IMG/VR virus record: IMGVR_UViG_3300046454_000245
Span: 1-40,828 of that record
Length of the DNA stretch: 40,828 nucleotides
From: a virus
Reading direction: 5' to 3' (one strand)
The notes under the pieces were generated by a model. The model saw only the letters and a list, made by a program, of their open reading frames with translations. It was not told where the DNA came from and did no database searches. Each line of letters opens with the position of its first letter. The stretch's first letter is position 1. This document shows, piece by piece, positions 25,265 through 32,820 of this stretch. The translations under genes were made by a program, and so were the position numbers.

Positions 25265-26293
25265 CTAGGTGACGCTGGACTTGTTGTTCACCGCCAGCAT
25301 ACGACCGTTCGCCTTCTCGTTGAGCACTTCGAGCGTGACTTCGCCCACAACGATACCGGCAACCGAGTCGCCACGCTTTCCGACCAACTGGTGCGTCATC
25401 GGACGCAGCCAAGCCAGACGGTTCATGTTGCGCTGGAGGAAGAACATCTGCCCGCCCGTCGCCGTGGCCGAAGCCAAAGCGGTCGTGGCGTTCGTGGATT
25501 CCGGCACCCAGCGATCGAGCACAACCTGAATCAGACCGAAGTCCGAGTCATAGAAGTCGATCGCGGACACCAACTTCTTGTCCACCGCCGCGATGTTACG
25601 CGCGTGGGGCGTGCCTGCGACAGCACCCGGGACCGTGAATGCCGAAATCTGGCGCTTCACCTTGGGCGAGACGTAGACCTGCTCCGGATTACCGCCCGAG
25701 CGATAGATCAACTCAAGCATGTCGTTGAAGTCACCAGCCGCCACCTGACCGTCAGCAGCGGTCGTACCCACCGTGGTACCAGCATTCGCACCCGCGAAGG
25801 CCGTGTTGGTGAGGATGTACGTCTGGAACGACTTCAGCACGCGCGAGACGGCAGAAGCGCCCGTCGCGGTCGTGAGAGCCGCGAAGACCATCTTCTCCAG
25901 CTTGATCGCGAGCCGCTTGGTGGCCTTCTGGATTTCGTACGCATACGCATCCTTGAACCCGGCGCTGTCCACCGCACGCTGCGTCTCGCTCACGCCGATG
26001 TCCTGACGGAGGATAGCAGTGACGTTGAACTCGCGCGTCGGGGTGCTGGACGTGTCGTACAGATAGTCGGCACCTTCCACAGCGGACGTGGTGTCCACCG
26101 TGCCGAGGGTGTCCTGAAGCCACTGGTGGTACACGTGCTGGCACGCGACCTTGGGGGCCTGAGAAACCCACGGAGTATCCCAAGGATCGACGTTCACGAT
26201 CTGGTCGAGAAGGTCTTCCTTGTTGACGCCTTGGCCCGGCGAGAGGCCGAACTTGTAGACGCCCGCATTTCCAATAGGGGTACTACCCGGCAT
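25265..26293 (-). CDS. Major capsid protein (SU10 / DUF5309 family, HK97 fold)
   Basis: A 342-aa shell protein starting after a strong AGGAGG. The N-terminal pattern DLLDQIVNVDPWDTPWVSQ followed by HQWLQDTLG and AVEGADYLY is characteristic of the SU10-type major head protein family. The body has Ala/Thr-rich HK97-like sequence, GNPEQVYVSPKVKRQI (mid-protein), and a C-terminal MTHQLVGKRGDSVAGIVVGEVTLEVLNEKA P-domain-like ending. It sits between the scaffold gene upstream and small accessory genes downstream, and is the most confidently placed head protein. Confidence 0.92.
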   Translation of the reverse strand: MPGSTPIGNAGVYKFGLSPGQGVNKEDLLDQIVNVDPWDTPWVSQAPKVACQHVYHQWLQDTLGTVDTTSAVEGADYLYDTSSTPTREFNVTAILRQDIGVSETQRAVDSAGFKDAYAYEIQKATKRLAIKLEKMVFAALTTATGASAVSRVLKSFQTYILTNTAFAGANAGTTVGTTAADGQVAAGDFNDMLELIYRSGGNPEQVYVSPKVKRQISAFTVPGAVAGTPHARNIAAVDKKLVSAIDFYDSDFGLIQVVLDRWVPESTNATTALASATATGGQMFFLQRNMNRLAWLRPMTHQLVGKRGDSVAGIVVGEVTLEVLNEKANGRMLAVNNKSSVT

Positions 26294-26332
26294 GGGTAAG
26301 TCCTCCTACCGATCTCTGGTCACGCACACGCG

Positions 26333-26346
26333 CCTACGCAAGTAGG
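26333..26346. other. GNRA-capped hairpin in the capsid gene leader
   Basis: CCTAC (26333-26337), GCAA and GTAGG (26342-26346) form a perfect 5-bp stem. It lies in the 119-base gap 26,294-26,412 between scaffold and capsid genes, which otherwise holds only the capsid ribosome binding site. The GNRA loop exists on the plus strand; the capsid transcript (minus) has the complement, with loop TTGC. No promoter with recognisable -35/-10 boxes was seen in this gap. Possibly an mRNA processing or stability element. Confidence 0.4.
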
Positions 26347-26412
26347 GGTCCGGGTGTGGACGTGAGAGCAGAGGGGTCTGTTGGGTGTTACGTTTGTGCT
26401 TGATCCGCCTTT

Positions 26413-27570
26413 CTAGTCGAACAGCGGACCGGTGAGGTCCTTGCCGATGGTGAGAGAGCGCCATCTGTGGCCGAGACCCGTCGCATTCATCTCGCGGGCA
26501 GCAGCAGCCACTTCGTCGGCAGACGCGCCGACCTCGACACTCTCGTGAGCACCAGCAACGGAAGAGCCCGAGACGCCCGCCTGCAAACGCGCGGACTGCA
26601 CGGCCTCCTTACGGACTTGCTCCTGTGCTGCACCTTCGATTTCCTTTCGTTCAGCAGCAGCCTGCTCTTCGGTAGTCAGCGGAACCGCTGGCGGAAGGGT
26701 TCTTTCGAACGACTCCCACGCGAGGGCCGTGGCACCGATATGATCCCCCTGAGCAGACAAGGCATTGACTGCCTTCGCGAGCACGGGATTAGACCTGACA
26801 TGCAGGCCCATCTCGTCAACAAAGTCTACAGAGCGCGGGTAGTGCTTCGTCATGTGCTCTTCCACCGCGTTCCAAACCTTGTTCTGCTCTGCCGACGCGG
26901 AATCCCGCGCGGCGAGCTTGGCATCGACAAGCTGGTCAGCCTGTAGTCTGGACTGGTCGCTAATCCCGTCCATCAAGGCTACCAGATTCTCAGCGTCGAG
27001 GAGGCCACCCTCCTCGGCGATCTTCGCGAGCACCGCCGCGAGTTTCGCGCTTTTCACAGGAGCAGCGGCCAGCGAAGCCGTTGCATCCGCTACAGCGTTC
27101 TGAGCCACCCCGGGGGTTGGGGCGGGTGATGTGGCGACCGCGATCGGACGTGCCTTGAGGTCATCCAGTTCCTTCTGGAGGGTCTCCGCACGAGTGAACG
27201 CATTCTTCGCCATGTTGACGACGTTGCCGACACCTTTGACAAGTTCCGCCTTGGAGTTGTACTTCCCGGCATACTTGCCATCAGCACCACGAAGCGACTC
27301 CCAGTCGATCGTGTCTGCCACAGGTGTGTCCGCAACTGCCTCACCCTTCGCAGCGGGCGCGGGCGTGGGGGTTGTCCCCGCCGCGACCACAGCTACGGGC
27401 TTTGGTGCGCCCTCGATCGGCGGGTTGTCCGCCTTCGGGGGCAGTGGGGGTGGGGTGCCCTGCTGCCAGCCGTGATTCTCCATCACGTCCACAACTTCGG
27501 GACCCACAATGTTGTCTGCGATGCTCCGCAGGAGAGCCTGATCTGCTTCGGTCGAACCGTTGACGCTCAT
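26413..27570 (-). CDS. Capsid scaffolding protein
   Basis: A 385-aa protein, start ATG 27570 after AAGG. Typical scaffold composition: an acidic Pro/Ala-rich N-terminal half, coiled-coil segments (FTRAETLQKELDDLKARP at about 125-142; EEQAAAERKEIEGAAQEQVR at about 302-322), few aromatic residues and a charged C terminus. It lies directly upstream of the major capsid gene, the usual scaffold position. No protease motif is seen, so processing is not predicted. Confidence 0.75.
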   Translation of the reverse strand: MSVNGSTEADQALLRSIADNIVGPEVVDVMENHGWQQGTPPPLPPKADNPPIEGAPKPVAVVAAGTTPTPAPAAKGEAVADTPVADTIDWESLRGADGKYAGKYNSKAELVKGVGNVVNMAKNAFTRAETLQKELDDLKARPIAVATSPAPTPGVAQNAVADATASLAAAPVKSAKLAAVLAKIAEEGGLLDAENLVALMDGISDQSRLQADQLVDAKLAARDSASAEQNKVWNAVEEHMTKHYPRSVDFVDEMGLHVRSNPVLAKAVNALSAQGDHIGATALAWESFERTLPPAVPLTTEEQAAAERKEIEGAAQEQVRKEAVQSARLQAGVSGSSVAGAHESVEVGASADEVAAAAREMNATGLGHRWRSLTIGKDLTGPLFD

Positions 27571-27583
27571 GACTTATCCTTCT

Positions 27584-27623
27584 GCCCTCGCGGGCACTCG
27601 CTGTGGGTTGTCCAGTCAGCGAG
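27584..27623. other. Pair of hairpins between DUF6496 and scaffold genes
   Basis: GCCC-TCGC-GGGC (27584-27595) is followed by CTCGCTG (27597-27603) pairing with CAGCGAG (27617-27623). Both stems are perfect. They occupy the 60-base gap between the DUF6496 gene and the scaffold gene. There is no run of T on the minus strand, so an RNA processing or translation-tuning role is more likely than termination. Confidence 0.5.
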
Positions 27624-27630
27624 GTTGGGA

Positions 27631-27819
27631 TTAGTAACCGCCCGCGTTCTCCTTCTTCTGTTCGGAGATTCCGATGGCGATCGCCTGCTTCCGGTTCGTA
27701 ACCTTCGGACCGGTCTTGCTGCCGGAGTGTAGTTCTCCAGCCTTGAACTCGTGCATCGACTTCGCGACCTTGTCAACTCGTCCTTCGGCGACCTTGACAG
27801 GTGAACGGCGCTTGCTCAT
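27631..27819 (-). CDS. DUF6496-like small protein (62 aa)
   Basis: Contains the pattern KSMHEFKAGELHSGSKTGPKVTNRKQAIAIGISEQKK, closely matching the DUF6496 family of small basic proteins found in phages and bacteria (EFK.G.L.SG....V..RKQAIAI). It starts ATG 27819, overlapping the preceding stop region. It lies between the portal-side gene and the scaffold. The family function is unknown. Confidence 0.8.
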   Translation of the reverse strand: MSKRRSPVKVAEGRVDKVAKSMHEFKAGELHSGSKTGPKVTNRKQAIAIGISEQKKENAGGY

Positions 27820-27820
27820 G

Positions 27821-28225
27821 CTAGTAGTCCTCGTCGGCGGGTATCTGCCCCGCGTCGGGCGGCTGGACTGTCATGCCGGACGGCTTGACGAGGCCCTGCT
27901 CGCGCATGTGTTGGTACTGCTCGTTCGGCGTCTGCTCCACCTGTGAGCGCATCATGCGTTCCGTGCGGGTCTCAGAGACCAGCTTGGCGAAGAGTTCCAG
28001 CAGTCCGTCGATCATGGCGATGCCCCCGATCAGGAACTTGTAGGGGTACATCCGCTCACGATCCTCGCTGGGGTCGAGGAGCAGCTTGTTGAGTCGGTCA
28101 CGCATCCGGCGCAAGTACGGCTCGAAGTGATCGCCGTAGGCCGGACTATTGAGGATGAACTCGATATGCCCGATCTCATGATCATCGAGGGACGAGATGT
28201 CGAGAACATCCTTGAAGTCAATCAT
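27821..28225 (-). CDS. Hypothetical head-cluster protein (134 aa)
   Basis: A soluble helical protein, start ATG 28225 after AAAGG. Residues 1-50 are acidic and helical (MIDFKDVLDISSLDDHEIGH), the middle has PYKFLIGGIAMIDGLLELFA, and the C-terminal 40 residues are Pro/Gln/Asp-rich. It lies directly after the portal gene. Function unknown; a portal or scaffold accessory is possible. Confidence 0.55.
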   Translation of the reverse strand: MIDFKDVLDISSLDDHEIGHIEFILNSPAYGDHFEPYLRRMRDRLNKLLLDPSEDRERMYPYKFLIGGIAMIDGLLELFAKLVSETRTERMMRSQVEQTPNEQYQHMREQGLVKPSGMTVQPPDAGQIPADEDY

Positions 28226-28237
28226 TGGTCAGCCTTT

Positions 28238-30205
28238 CTACGCAGCCCCCTGAATCGGAGGCAACGTATTCTGGATCGAACCCGGACCACCCGTACCCGG
28301 AGCGCCCGGGAGGGGCAGAGCAGCCGCTCCGTTCTGGACGATCTGGCCGGAGGTCGGGACGTTCTGAAGACCGCCCTGCCCACCGGTTGCTTGGTTGATG
28401 AGGCTGCTGAAGTTCGCTCCACCCTGCCCGTTGAAGATTTCGTTCATGTTCGGGACCTCGAATGCGCGGAAGATCGAGCGCCAGAAGTTGGTCGCGTTGA
28501 TAGCGCCAACCACGGACTGTCCGACTGGCGTGCCGAGGGCGGTGAGCAACTGCATCAGGTTGTTCTGCATGGTCGTCTTCGACAGAGCCATCGACGCCCC
28601 GATTGCGCGGGCGTTGTAGCTCATCAGCATATCCTCGTCCGTGACGATCTCTCGCGTGCCGCTGATCGGGTTGCCCGACACAGGATCGATACGAGCGCCA
28701 TCACCGAGGATTTTCACCTCTGCGGGCGTGTCGAGGAACTGCTTGTCCATGGCGACCATCATGTTCGCGTGCGGTTCGAGGGACATCTCCTCGTAGATGC
28801 GCGCTTCGAGTCCGAGCCGGTTGCCCGCAGCTTCGCGGCGACCGATGAACTCGCGGGCGGTCTGGCGGCTGTCGCCACCGAGGCCCTGCACGGCGTCATC
28901 GACGATGCCCGTGCCCTGCTGTGCGTACTGGTTGACCATCGCGACACGTGCATCGGCGACGGTGAGACCGGCGAGGTCCTTCTGCATCGCGGCCACCACT
29001 TGGGCGGGGTTGCCGTCCACCGGGATGAACCGGCCGGGGCGCGCGTACAGGGACTTCGTGTTGAGGTTGGCACCGCGATCGTAGAACCACATCGGATCGA
29101 CCAGCAAGTCGGCCGAGTCGAGAGACTGGTTCAGGTAGCGGTTGCCGATGATCTGGAGCTTCTCGATGATCTCACCCTTGCCCGGCGCGTAGAAGTAGTG
29201 CGGGTCAGGTGTGGGAGAGAACGACGTGAAGGGAATCTTCTTGTGCCAGAACGGATTCGGTTCGTTGCGGAGCATGTAGCGCCGGTTCGCAATCGTGATC
29301 ACACGCTTGAGGTCACCATCGGGGGACAACTCGTGCGGGACCTCGCCCCAGAACTCAAGGATTTCGATCGGGCGCGCGTACTTGTCCATCCAGCGGATGG
29401 ACTCGTCGTCCATGCCCGCACGGGTGGCGAAGCGGCGGATCATCGACTGCTGGTCCGCGATCTGGGAGTTGACTCCGCCCTCGCGTGCGATGCGCGAGAC
29501 CTCGGCAGTGTTGTAAATGCCCTGCTTCGCCATGTAGAGCACGTCGTCCCAGTCGAGGAAGAATCGGCGCACGACCCACTTCATGTCACGCAGGCGCTTG
29601 ACGCCGGGCTGCGGGAAGAAGTCGAGGAGGTCGATGTTCTCAGCGACGGGGCCGTCGTACGTGATGACGTTGCCCTTCTTGATGGAGCGGATGACCTTGC
29701 CTGACATCGGCATCCGGTCGATCGACTCCATGATCTGGTACTCCTCCTTGCGACACCAGCCGTGCTGCTGGATCGAGACGCCATAGAGGTCGGCGGACAC
29801 GATGTTGTCCACTTCCTTCATGAAGGCGTCGTCGTCCTTCATCTGCGCGGCGATCAGGCCCTCCCACTTGCGACACACGGGCTCATCGTCAGGGCCGTAG
29901 CCCACGAAGCCCATGATCGGATAGGTGGAGAGGGAGGTCGCAGCCTTGCGGGCCGCGTCCGACCAGATGGCGGAGTAGATGAGGGGGATGTGCGCGTTGT
30001 TCTTGTGCGGGTGGAAGCGGCCAGTCCATGTGCCGCGCCAGAGGTCGTACAGCCGGGGGAACCGCTGACGCACGCCCGTGAAGTACATCTCCGACAGCTT
30101 CATGCGACTCACGACGACATCGACCATCTGCTGACGATAGGGTTCATCCCCAATCGCGCGGACGATCTCGATGGCTCCGTGAGAAGTCAGAGGGTCGTTC
30201 ATCAT
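28238..30205 (-). CDS. Portal protein
   Basis: 655 aa from ATG 30205, eight bases after GGAG; ATG 30229 would lie further inside the exonuclease gene and lacks a site. It forms the dodecameric DNA channel. Recognisable features: an N-terminal helix, RFPRLYDLWRGTWTGRFHPHK, a wing/clip region with NANIPLIYS-like (HIPLIYSAIW) and YDGPVAENIDLLDFFPQPG, PNPFWHKKIPFTSFSPTPDPHYFYAPGKGE, and a long C-terminal helical stretch with RREAAGNRLGLEARIYEEM. The C-terminal 60 residues are Gly/Pro-rich. This pattern is typical of the SU10/P22-related podovirus portal group. Position before the scaffold fits. Confidence 0.85.
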   Translation of the reverse strand: MMNDPLTSHGAIEIVRAIGDEPYRQQMVDVVVSRMKLSEMYFTGVRQRFPRLYDLWRGTWTGRFHPHKNNAHIPLIYSAIWSDAARKAATSLSTYPIMGFVGYGPDDEPVCRKWEGLIAAQMKDDDAFMKEVDNIVSADLYGVSIQQHGWCRKEEYQIMESIDRMPMSGKVIRSIKKGNVITYDGPVAENIDLLDFFPQPGVKRLRDMKWVVRRFFLDWDDVLYMAKQGIYNTAEVSRIAREGGVNSQIADQQSMIRRFATRAGMDDESIRWMDKYARPIEILEFWGEVPHELSPDGDLKRVITIANRRYMLRNEPNPFWHKKIPFTSFSPTPDPHYFYAPGKGEIIEKLQIIGNRYLNQSLDSADLLVDPMWFYDRGANLNTKSLYARPGRFIPVDGNPAQVVAAMQKDLAGLTVADARVAMVNQYAQQGTGIVDDAVQGLGGDSRQTAREFIGRREAAGNRLGLEARIYEEMSLEPHANMMVAMDKQFLDTPAEVKILGDGARIDPVSGNPISGTREIVTDEDMLMSYNARAIGASMALSKTTMQNNLMQLLTALGTPVGQSVVGAINATNFWRSIFRAFEVPNMNEIFNGQGGANFSSLINQATGGQGGLQNVPTSGQIVQNGAAALPLPGAPGTGGPGSIQNTLPPIQGAA

Positions 30206-30783
30206 TGCGGTAGCTCCAAGGGCAGCCAACCGTGCCCGTTGATGTGCAGACCCCCGTGCTCGCAGATGAAGCGGTAGAGGTCATGTGTGAGGTGTACGTC
30301 GTCCATGCAGTAGTTGAAGAGGTCACCGAGGCGACCTTCTGCGAGGAGTTGCTCCGCGTGGGAGCCGTGTTCGATCTTGCCCCGCCCGATGTTCTTCCGG
30401 CAGAGCGTGTCGAGGCGGAGGTCGCCGATTGTGGTCGTGATCCCCCGGAGCGCGCACGCCTTCTTGGCTTCGAGGTAGATGTCGTAGTGGTTCTTCAGCA
30501 CGAGCTTCCGGCCGAGGAGCCCTTCCATGCATGGGACATCGAAGGTAGAGCCGGTGTGGGTGACCACCAGATCGACGGACTCAAGATGCTTGGCCGCCGT
30601 CGCGAGGGCCTTGCGTGTGTCGTCGTAGGCGTACATCCATGCCAACTTGGTGTCATAGATGCAGAGGGCACTGATCCCACCCTCGCCGCGCCGGAGTCGC
30701 TCCCACCCAGCTTGTTCATCCGCAGGACAGAGTGTCTTGGGGCCTTTGCGGGTTTCGATGTCGAAGAAGGCGATGCGGGGCAT
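30202..30783 (-). CDS. DEDDy exonuclease / RNase H-like nuclease in the structural operon
   Basis: A 193-aa nuclease with a complete DEDDy set: D8 and E10 in FFDIET, D82 in TGSTFDV, and Y158 with D162 in YCMDDVHLTHDLY. It resembles the predicted RNase H-like YprB/DnaQ group rather than the DEDDh exonuclease at 4,801. The start ATG 30783 follows AAAGGG, and its end overlaps the portal start. A nuclease between collar and portal genes is unusual; roles in degrading host nucleic acid, trimming DNA for packaging or RNA turnover are all possible. Confidence 0.8.
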   Translation of the reverse strand: MPRIAFFDIETRKGPKTLCPADEQAGWERLRRGEGGISALCIYDTKLAWMYAYDDTRKALATAAKHLESVDLVVTHTGSTFDVPCMEGLLGRKLVLKNHYDIYLEAKKACALRGITTTIGDLRLDTLCRKNIGRGKIEHGSHAEQLLAEGRLGDLFNYCMDDVHLTHDLYRFICEHGGLHINGHGWLPLELPQ

Positions 30784-30794
30784 AGGTGCCCTTT

Positions 30795-31004
30795 CTAGAG
30801 GTTGGTCTTTACGCCGTCAGGAGTGACAAGGACGGACTGGACACCGAAGTCATTGATGTAGAGGATCACATCGTTGGGGAACACGAGCTTGTGGTACGTG
30901 CCCGCCTTCAGGTCCATCAACTCGTGCGAGACGACACCGATGTAGGTCGGCGTCTCGTGAGCCATCTTGAGGCGCACGGTGTAGAGCGTGGACTGCTTCT
31001 GCAT
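30795..31004 (-). CDS. Small hypothetical protein (69 aa)
   Basis: ATG 31004 follows GGAGG and is linked to the collar gene by a short overlap. It is beta-rich (LYTVRLKMAHETPTYIGVVS, HKLVFPNDVILYIND), with a Gly/Pro-containing end. It looks like a compact beta-barrel-like domain with no membrane segment. No family recognised. It may be a small tail or collar component. Confidence 0.5.
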   Translation of the reverse strand: MQKQSTLYTVRLKMAHETPTYIGVVSHELMDLKAGTYHKLVFPNDVILYINDFGVQSVLVTPDGVKTNL

Positions 31005-32347
31005 TACTCCTCCCGACTGAAGCGGTGGTCCCCTCGCCAGATTCGCTGGGCAGCGGCAGGGTCCTTACCTGTGAATAGGTTCTCGATGTTCAAGGAGATC
31101 GCATCGTACGTCGTGATGCCCGTGATCGAGGGACCGGGCGGCGGCGGTGGTCCGGAACTGAGTGTTACGTAGATGACGGTCCGGTGTTTCGGGAACGACG
31201 CGCCCGCAGTGGAGAGGTCGATCGTGACCGACGTGGTCTGGTTCGTTGCGGTCTGTCCGTTATCATCCCAGATGTGGGTGTGACCATCCTGAGCAAGGTT
31301 GTTAAGGCCCGCTGGATTGGACGTGATCGTGCCCGTTGCACCGGGATCGACAATCACATGGGCGTGGAGGTCCTGAATCGGCAAACAGTCAGAGGCGGTA
31401 TGAGTATGTTGACTCGTGCCACCCGTCGTACCACCCTCACCATTAGCGTTACAACCCTTCGCCCAGACGCTGTCGAGAGCGGTGTAGCGAGTCCACCCAG
31501 CAGGAATGCCTGCATTCGATCCGAGCCAGAGTGTGATGATGTTGTTCGGTAGGGAGGCGAGCGCAGACTGGATTACGTTGATCTTGGAGAAGGGTGGTTC
31601 GTGATTGCTCGCGGTGAGTGTTGTCGTGACGGGTTGATTCGTCGCATTCTGGGAACTCAGTAATACCGCGTGGGTATGACCGTTTGAAGAGATGACCTGT
31701 GCGCCGGTTCCCTTGCCCGCAGATATGTCGAGCGTCCCACTCGTCGCGGTATGTGTGTGGGTATTCTGCGTGTGGGTGTGGGCGGGTGACGTATGTGTGT
31801 GCGTGTTCGCACCACCCGTCGCACCACCGTTGCCCGCCGCTGCGGCCCCCTTCAAGTAGCCGTTGCCGTTCACACGCGACCAACTGGCCGGAAGGCTGTC
31901 GGAGGCGAAGAAGGCGATCGAGCCACTAGGAAGAGTGGTAGGTGAGCCATCGCTCTTGATCCAGATGACTTCGAGGAAGGCGAGATCGTTCGAGGTCGTG
32001 TTGACCGTGATCGCGATCCCGTTATTGACGGCCGTGGTGCTCGTACTCGTACTCGGGTTGTGACCGTGACCGAGGTCAGGACCAATCCCCGCTCCACCTG
32101 CTGTAAGACCCGAACTCGCCCCATTCTCTGCGGCGATGGTGTGGTTGTGCGCGTTCTGGATTGGCGTGTGCGATGGTGAGGTGTGGCTGTGCGTCAGGTT
32201 GCCCCGGTCGGTGCTCAGGTCCGTGTCGGCCCCCGAAGCAGCACCCAAGATGTAGCGGGCGTCGAGGGCCGTCTCACGAGTCCATCCGCTGGGGATGCTC
32301 GCCGCGCTCGACGGCCACGCCACACAGATGTTAGCTGGAACCGCCAT
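31004..32347 (-). CDS. Triple tail-collar / HxH receptor-binding-like protein (447 aa)
   Basis: Three tandem copies of a phage tail-collar-like unit start at about residues 5, 142 and 268, each opening with a strand, a PSGW or PAGW-type turn (SIPSGWTRETALD, SLPASWSRVNGNG, GIPAGWTRYTALD) and a Gly-rich loop. Each carries HxH motifs (53-55, 67-69, 94-96; 183-185, 190-192, 197-199, 224-226; 314-316, 328-330, 356-358), the pattern that coordinates metal in trimeric collar and fibre-tip domains. One chain thus holds three units normally supplied by three subunits. Probable role: receptor-binding or baseplate-type structure. Starts ATG 32347 after GGGAG. Confidence 0.75.
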   Translation of the reverse strand: MAVPANICVAWPSSAASIPSGWTRETALDARYILGAASGADTDLSTDRGNLTHSHTSPSHTPIQNAHNHTIAAENGASSGLTAGGAGIGPDLGHGHNPSTSTSTTAVNNGIAITVNTTSNDLAFLEVIWIKSDGSPTTLPSGSIAFFASDSLPASWSRVNGNGYLKGAAAAGNGGATGGANTHTHTSPAHTHTQNTHTHTATSGTLDISAGKGTGAQVISSNGHTHAVLLSSQNATNQPVTTTLTASNHEPPFSKINVIQSALASLPNNIITLWLGSNAGIPAGWTRYTALDSVWAKGCNANGEGGTTGGTSQHTHTASDCLPIQDLHAHVIVDPGATGTITSNPAGLNNLAQDGHTHIWDDNGQTATNQTTSVTIDLSTAGASFPKHRTVIYVTLSSGPPPPPGPSITGITTYDAISLNIENLFTGKDPAAAQRIWRGDHRFSREE

Positions 32348-32573
32348 GACGTTGCTCCCGCAGGAAGTCCTGCAACTCCACGAGGGACTGCTGGAGTTCC
32401 TTTACGAGTTCACGGACGTTACTTCCCCACGAGTGGGAAGTTGTCTTGATGAAGAGTCCAAGTTTGTCAGCTTCAAACAACTTGTGCTCTTCCAGACGTA
32501 CAGCGACGTACGCATCAACGACACGCTGAAAGACTTCTGTCGTTCCGTCGTCATGCTCGATGGTGATCTTCAC
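32331..32573 (-). CDS. Small hypothetical protein (80 aa)
   Basis: The start is GTG 32573 (VKITIEHDDGTTEVFQRVVD) after AAGGA; the longer frame to 32678 overlaps the upstream gene. Short beta hairpin, then a long helix (FIKTTSHSWGSNVRELVKEL...). No family recognised. It overlaps the collar gene start by 17 bases and is presumably a partner or assembly factor of the collar protein. Confidence 0.55.
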   Translation of the reverse strand: MKITIEHDDGTTEVFQRVVDAYVAVRLEEHKLFEADKLGLFIKTTSHSWGSNVRELVKELQQSLVELQDFLREQRHGGSS

Positions 32574-32586
32574 GGCACATCCTTTC

Positions 32587-32820
32587 TTACATCGCGGCGA
32601 GTGCGTTGATGACGCTGGTGATGCTGTCCCGGGCCACGCCCATGTCGGTGACGATCGCGTTCTTCGCGGTCGCTTCATTCTGGACCGTGAGTAGCGAGTA
32701 GGTCGAGGCCCCGAGACGATCGTCGAAGAGACTGATGATCATGTCGCGGTTGGCAACCATCTTCGTGAGGGCTGCATTCAGTGCGGTAAGCTGTACGGCA
32801 ACGGCTGCTGGCAGAGCCAT
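32587..32820 (-). CDS. Small helical protein (77 aa) after the terminase
   Basis: ATG 32820 follows GGGAGG and overlaps the terminase stop. The product MALPAAVAVQLTALNAALTK is helical and hydrophobic-periodic with a second helix (about 45-75), likely forming a small helical bundle. No transmembrane segment is long enough to be convincing. Function unknown. Confidence 0.5.
   Translation of the reverse strand: MALPAAVAVQLTALNAALTKMVANRDMIISLFDDRLGASTYSLLTVQNEATAKNAIVTDMGVARDSITSVINALAAM

Noticed and set aside
26294-26412. Dedicated promoter for the major capsid gene
   Set aside because: No TTGACA/TATAAT-like pair or phage RNA polymerase-type promoter could be recognised on the minus strand.
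28127-29704. 525-codon open frame opposite the portal gene
   Set aside because: Antisense shadow of the portal; high GC and few stop codons explain its length, and it lacks a ribosome binding site.
31004-32347. Tandem DNA repeat or CRISPR-like array in the His-rich stretch
   Set aside because: Repetition is at protein level (HxH-rich collar units) with diverged codons; there are no regular identical repeats with unique spacers.
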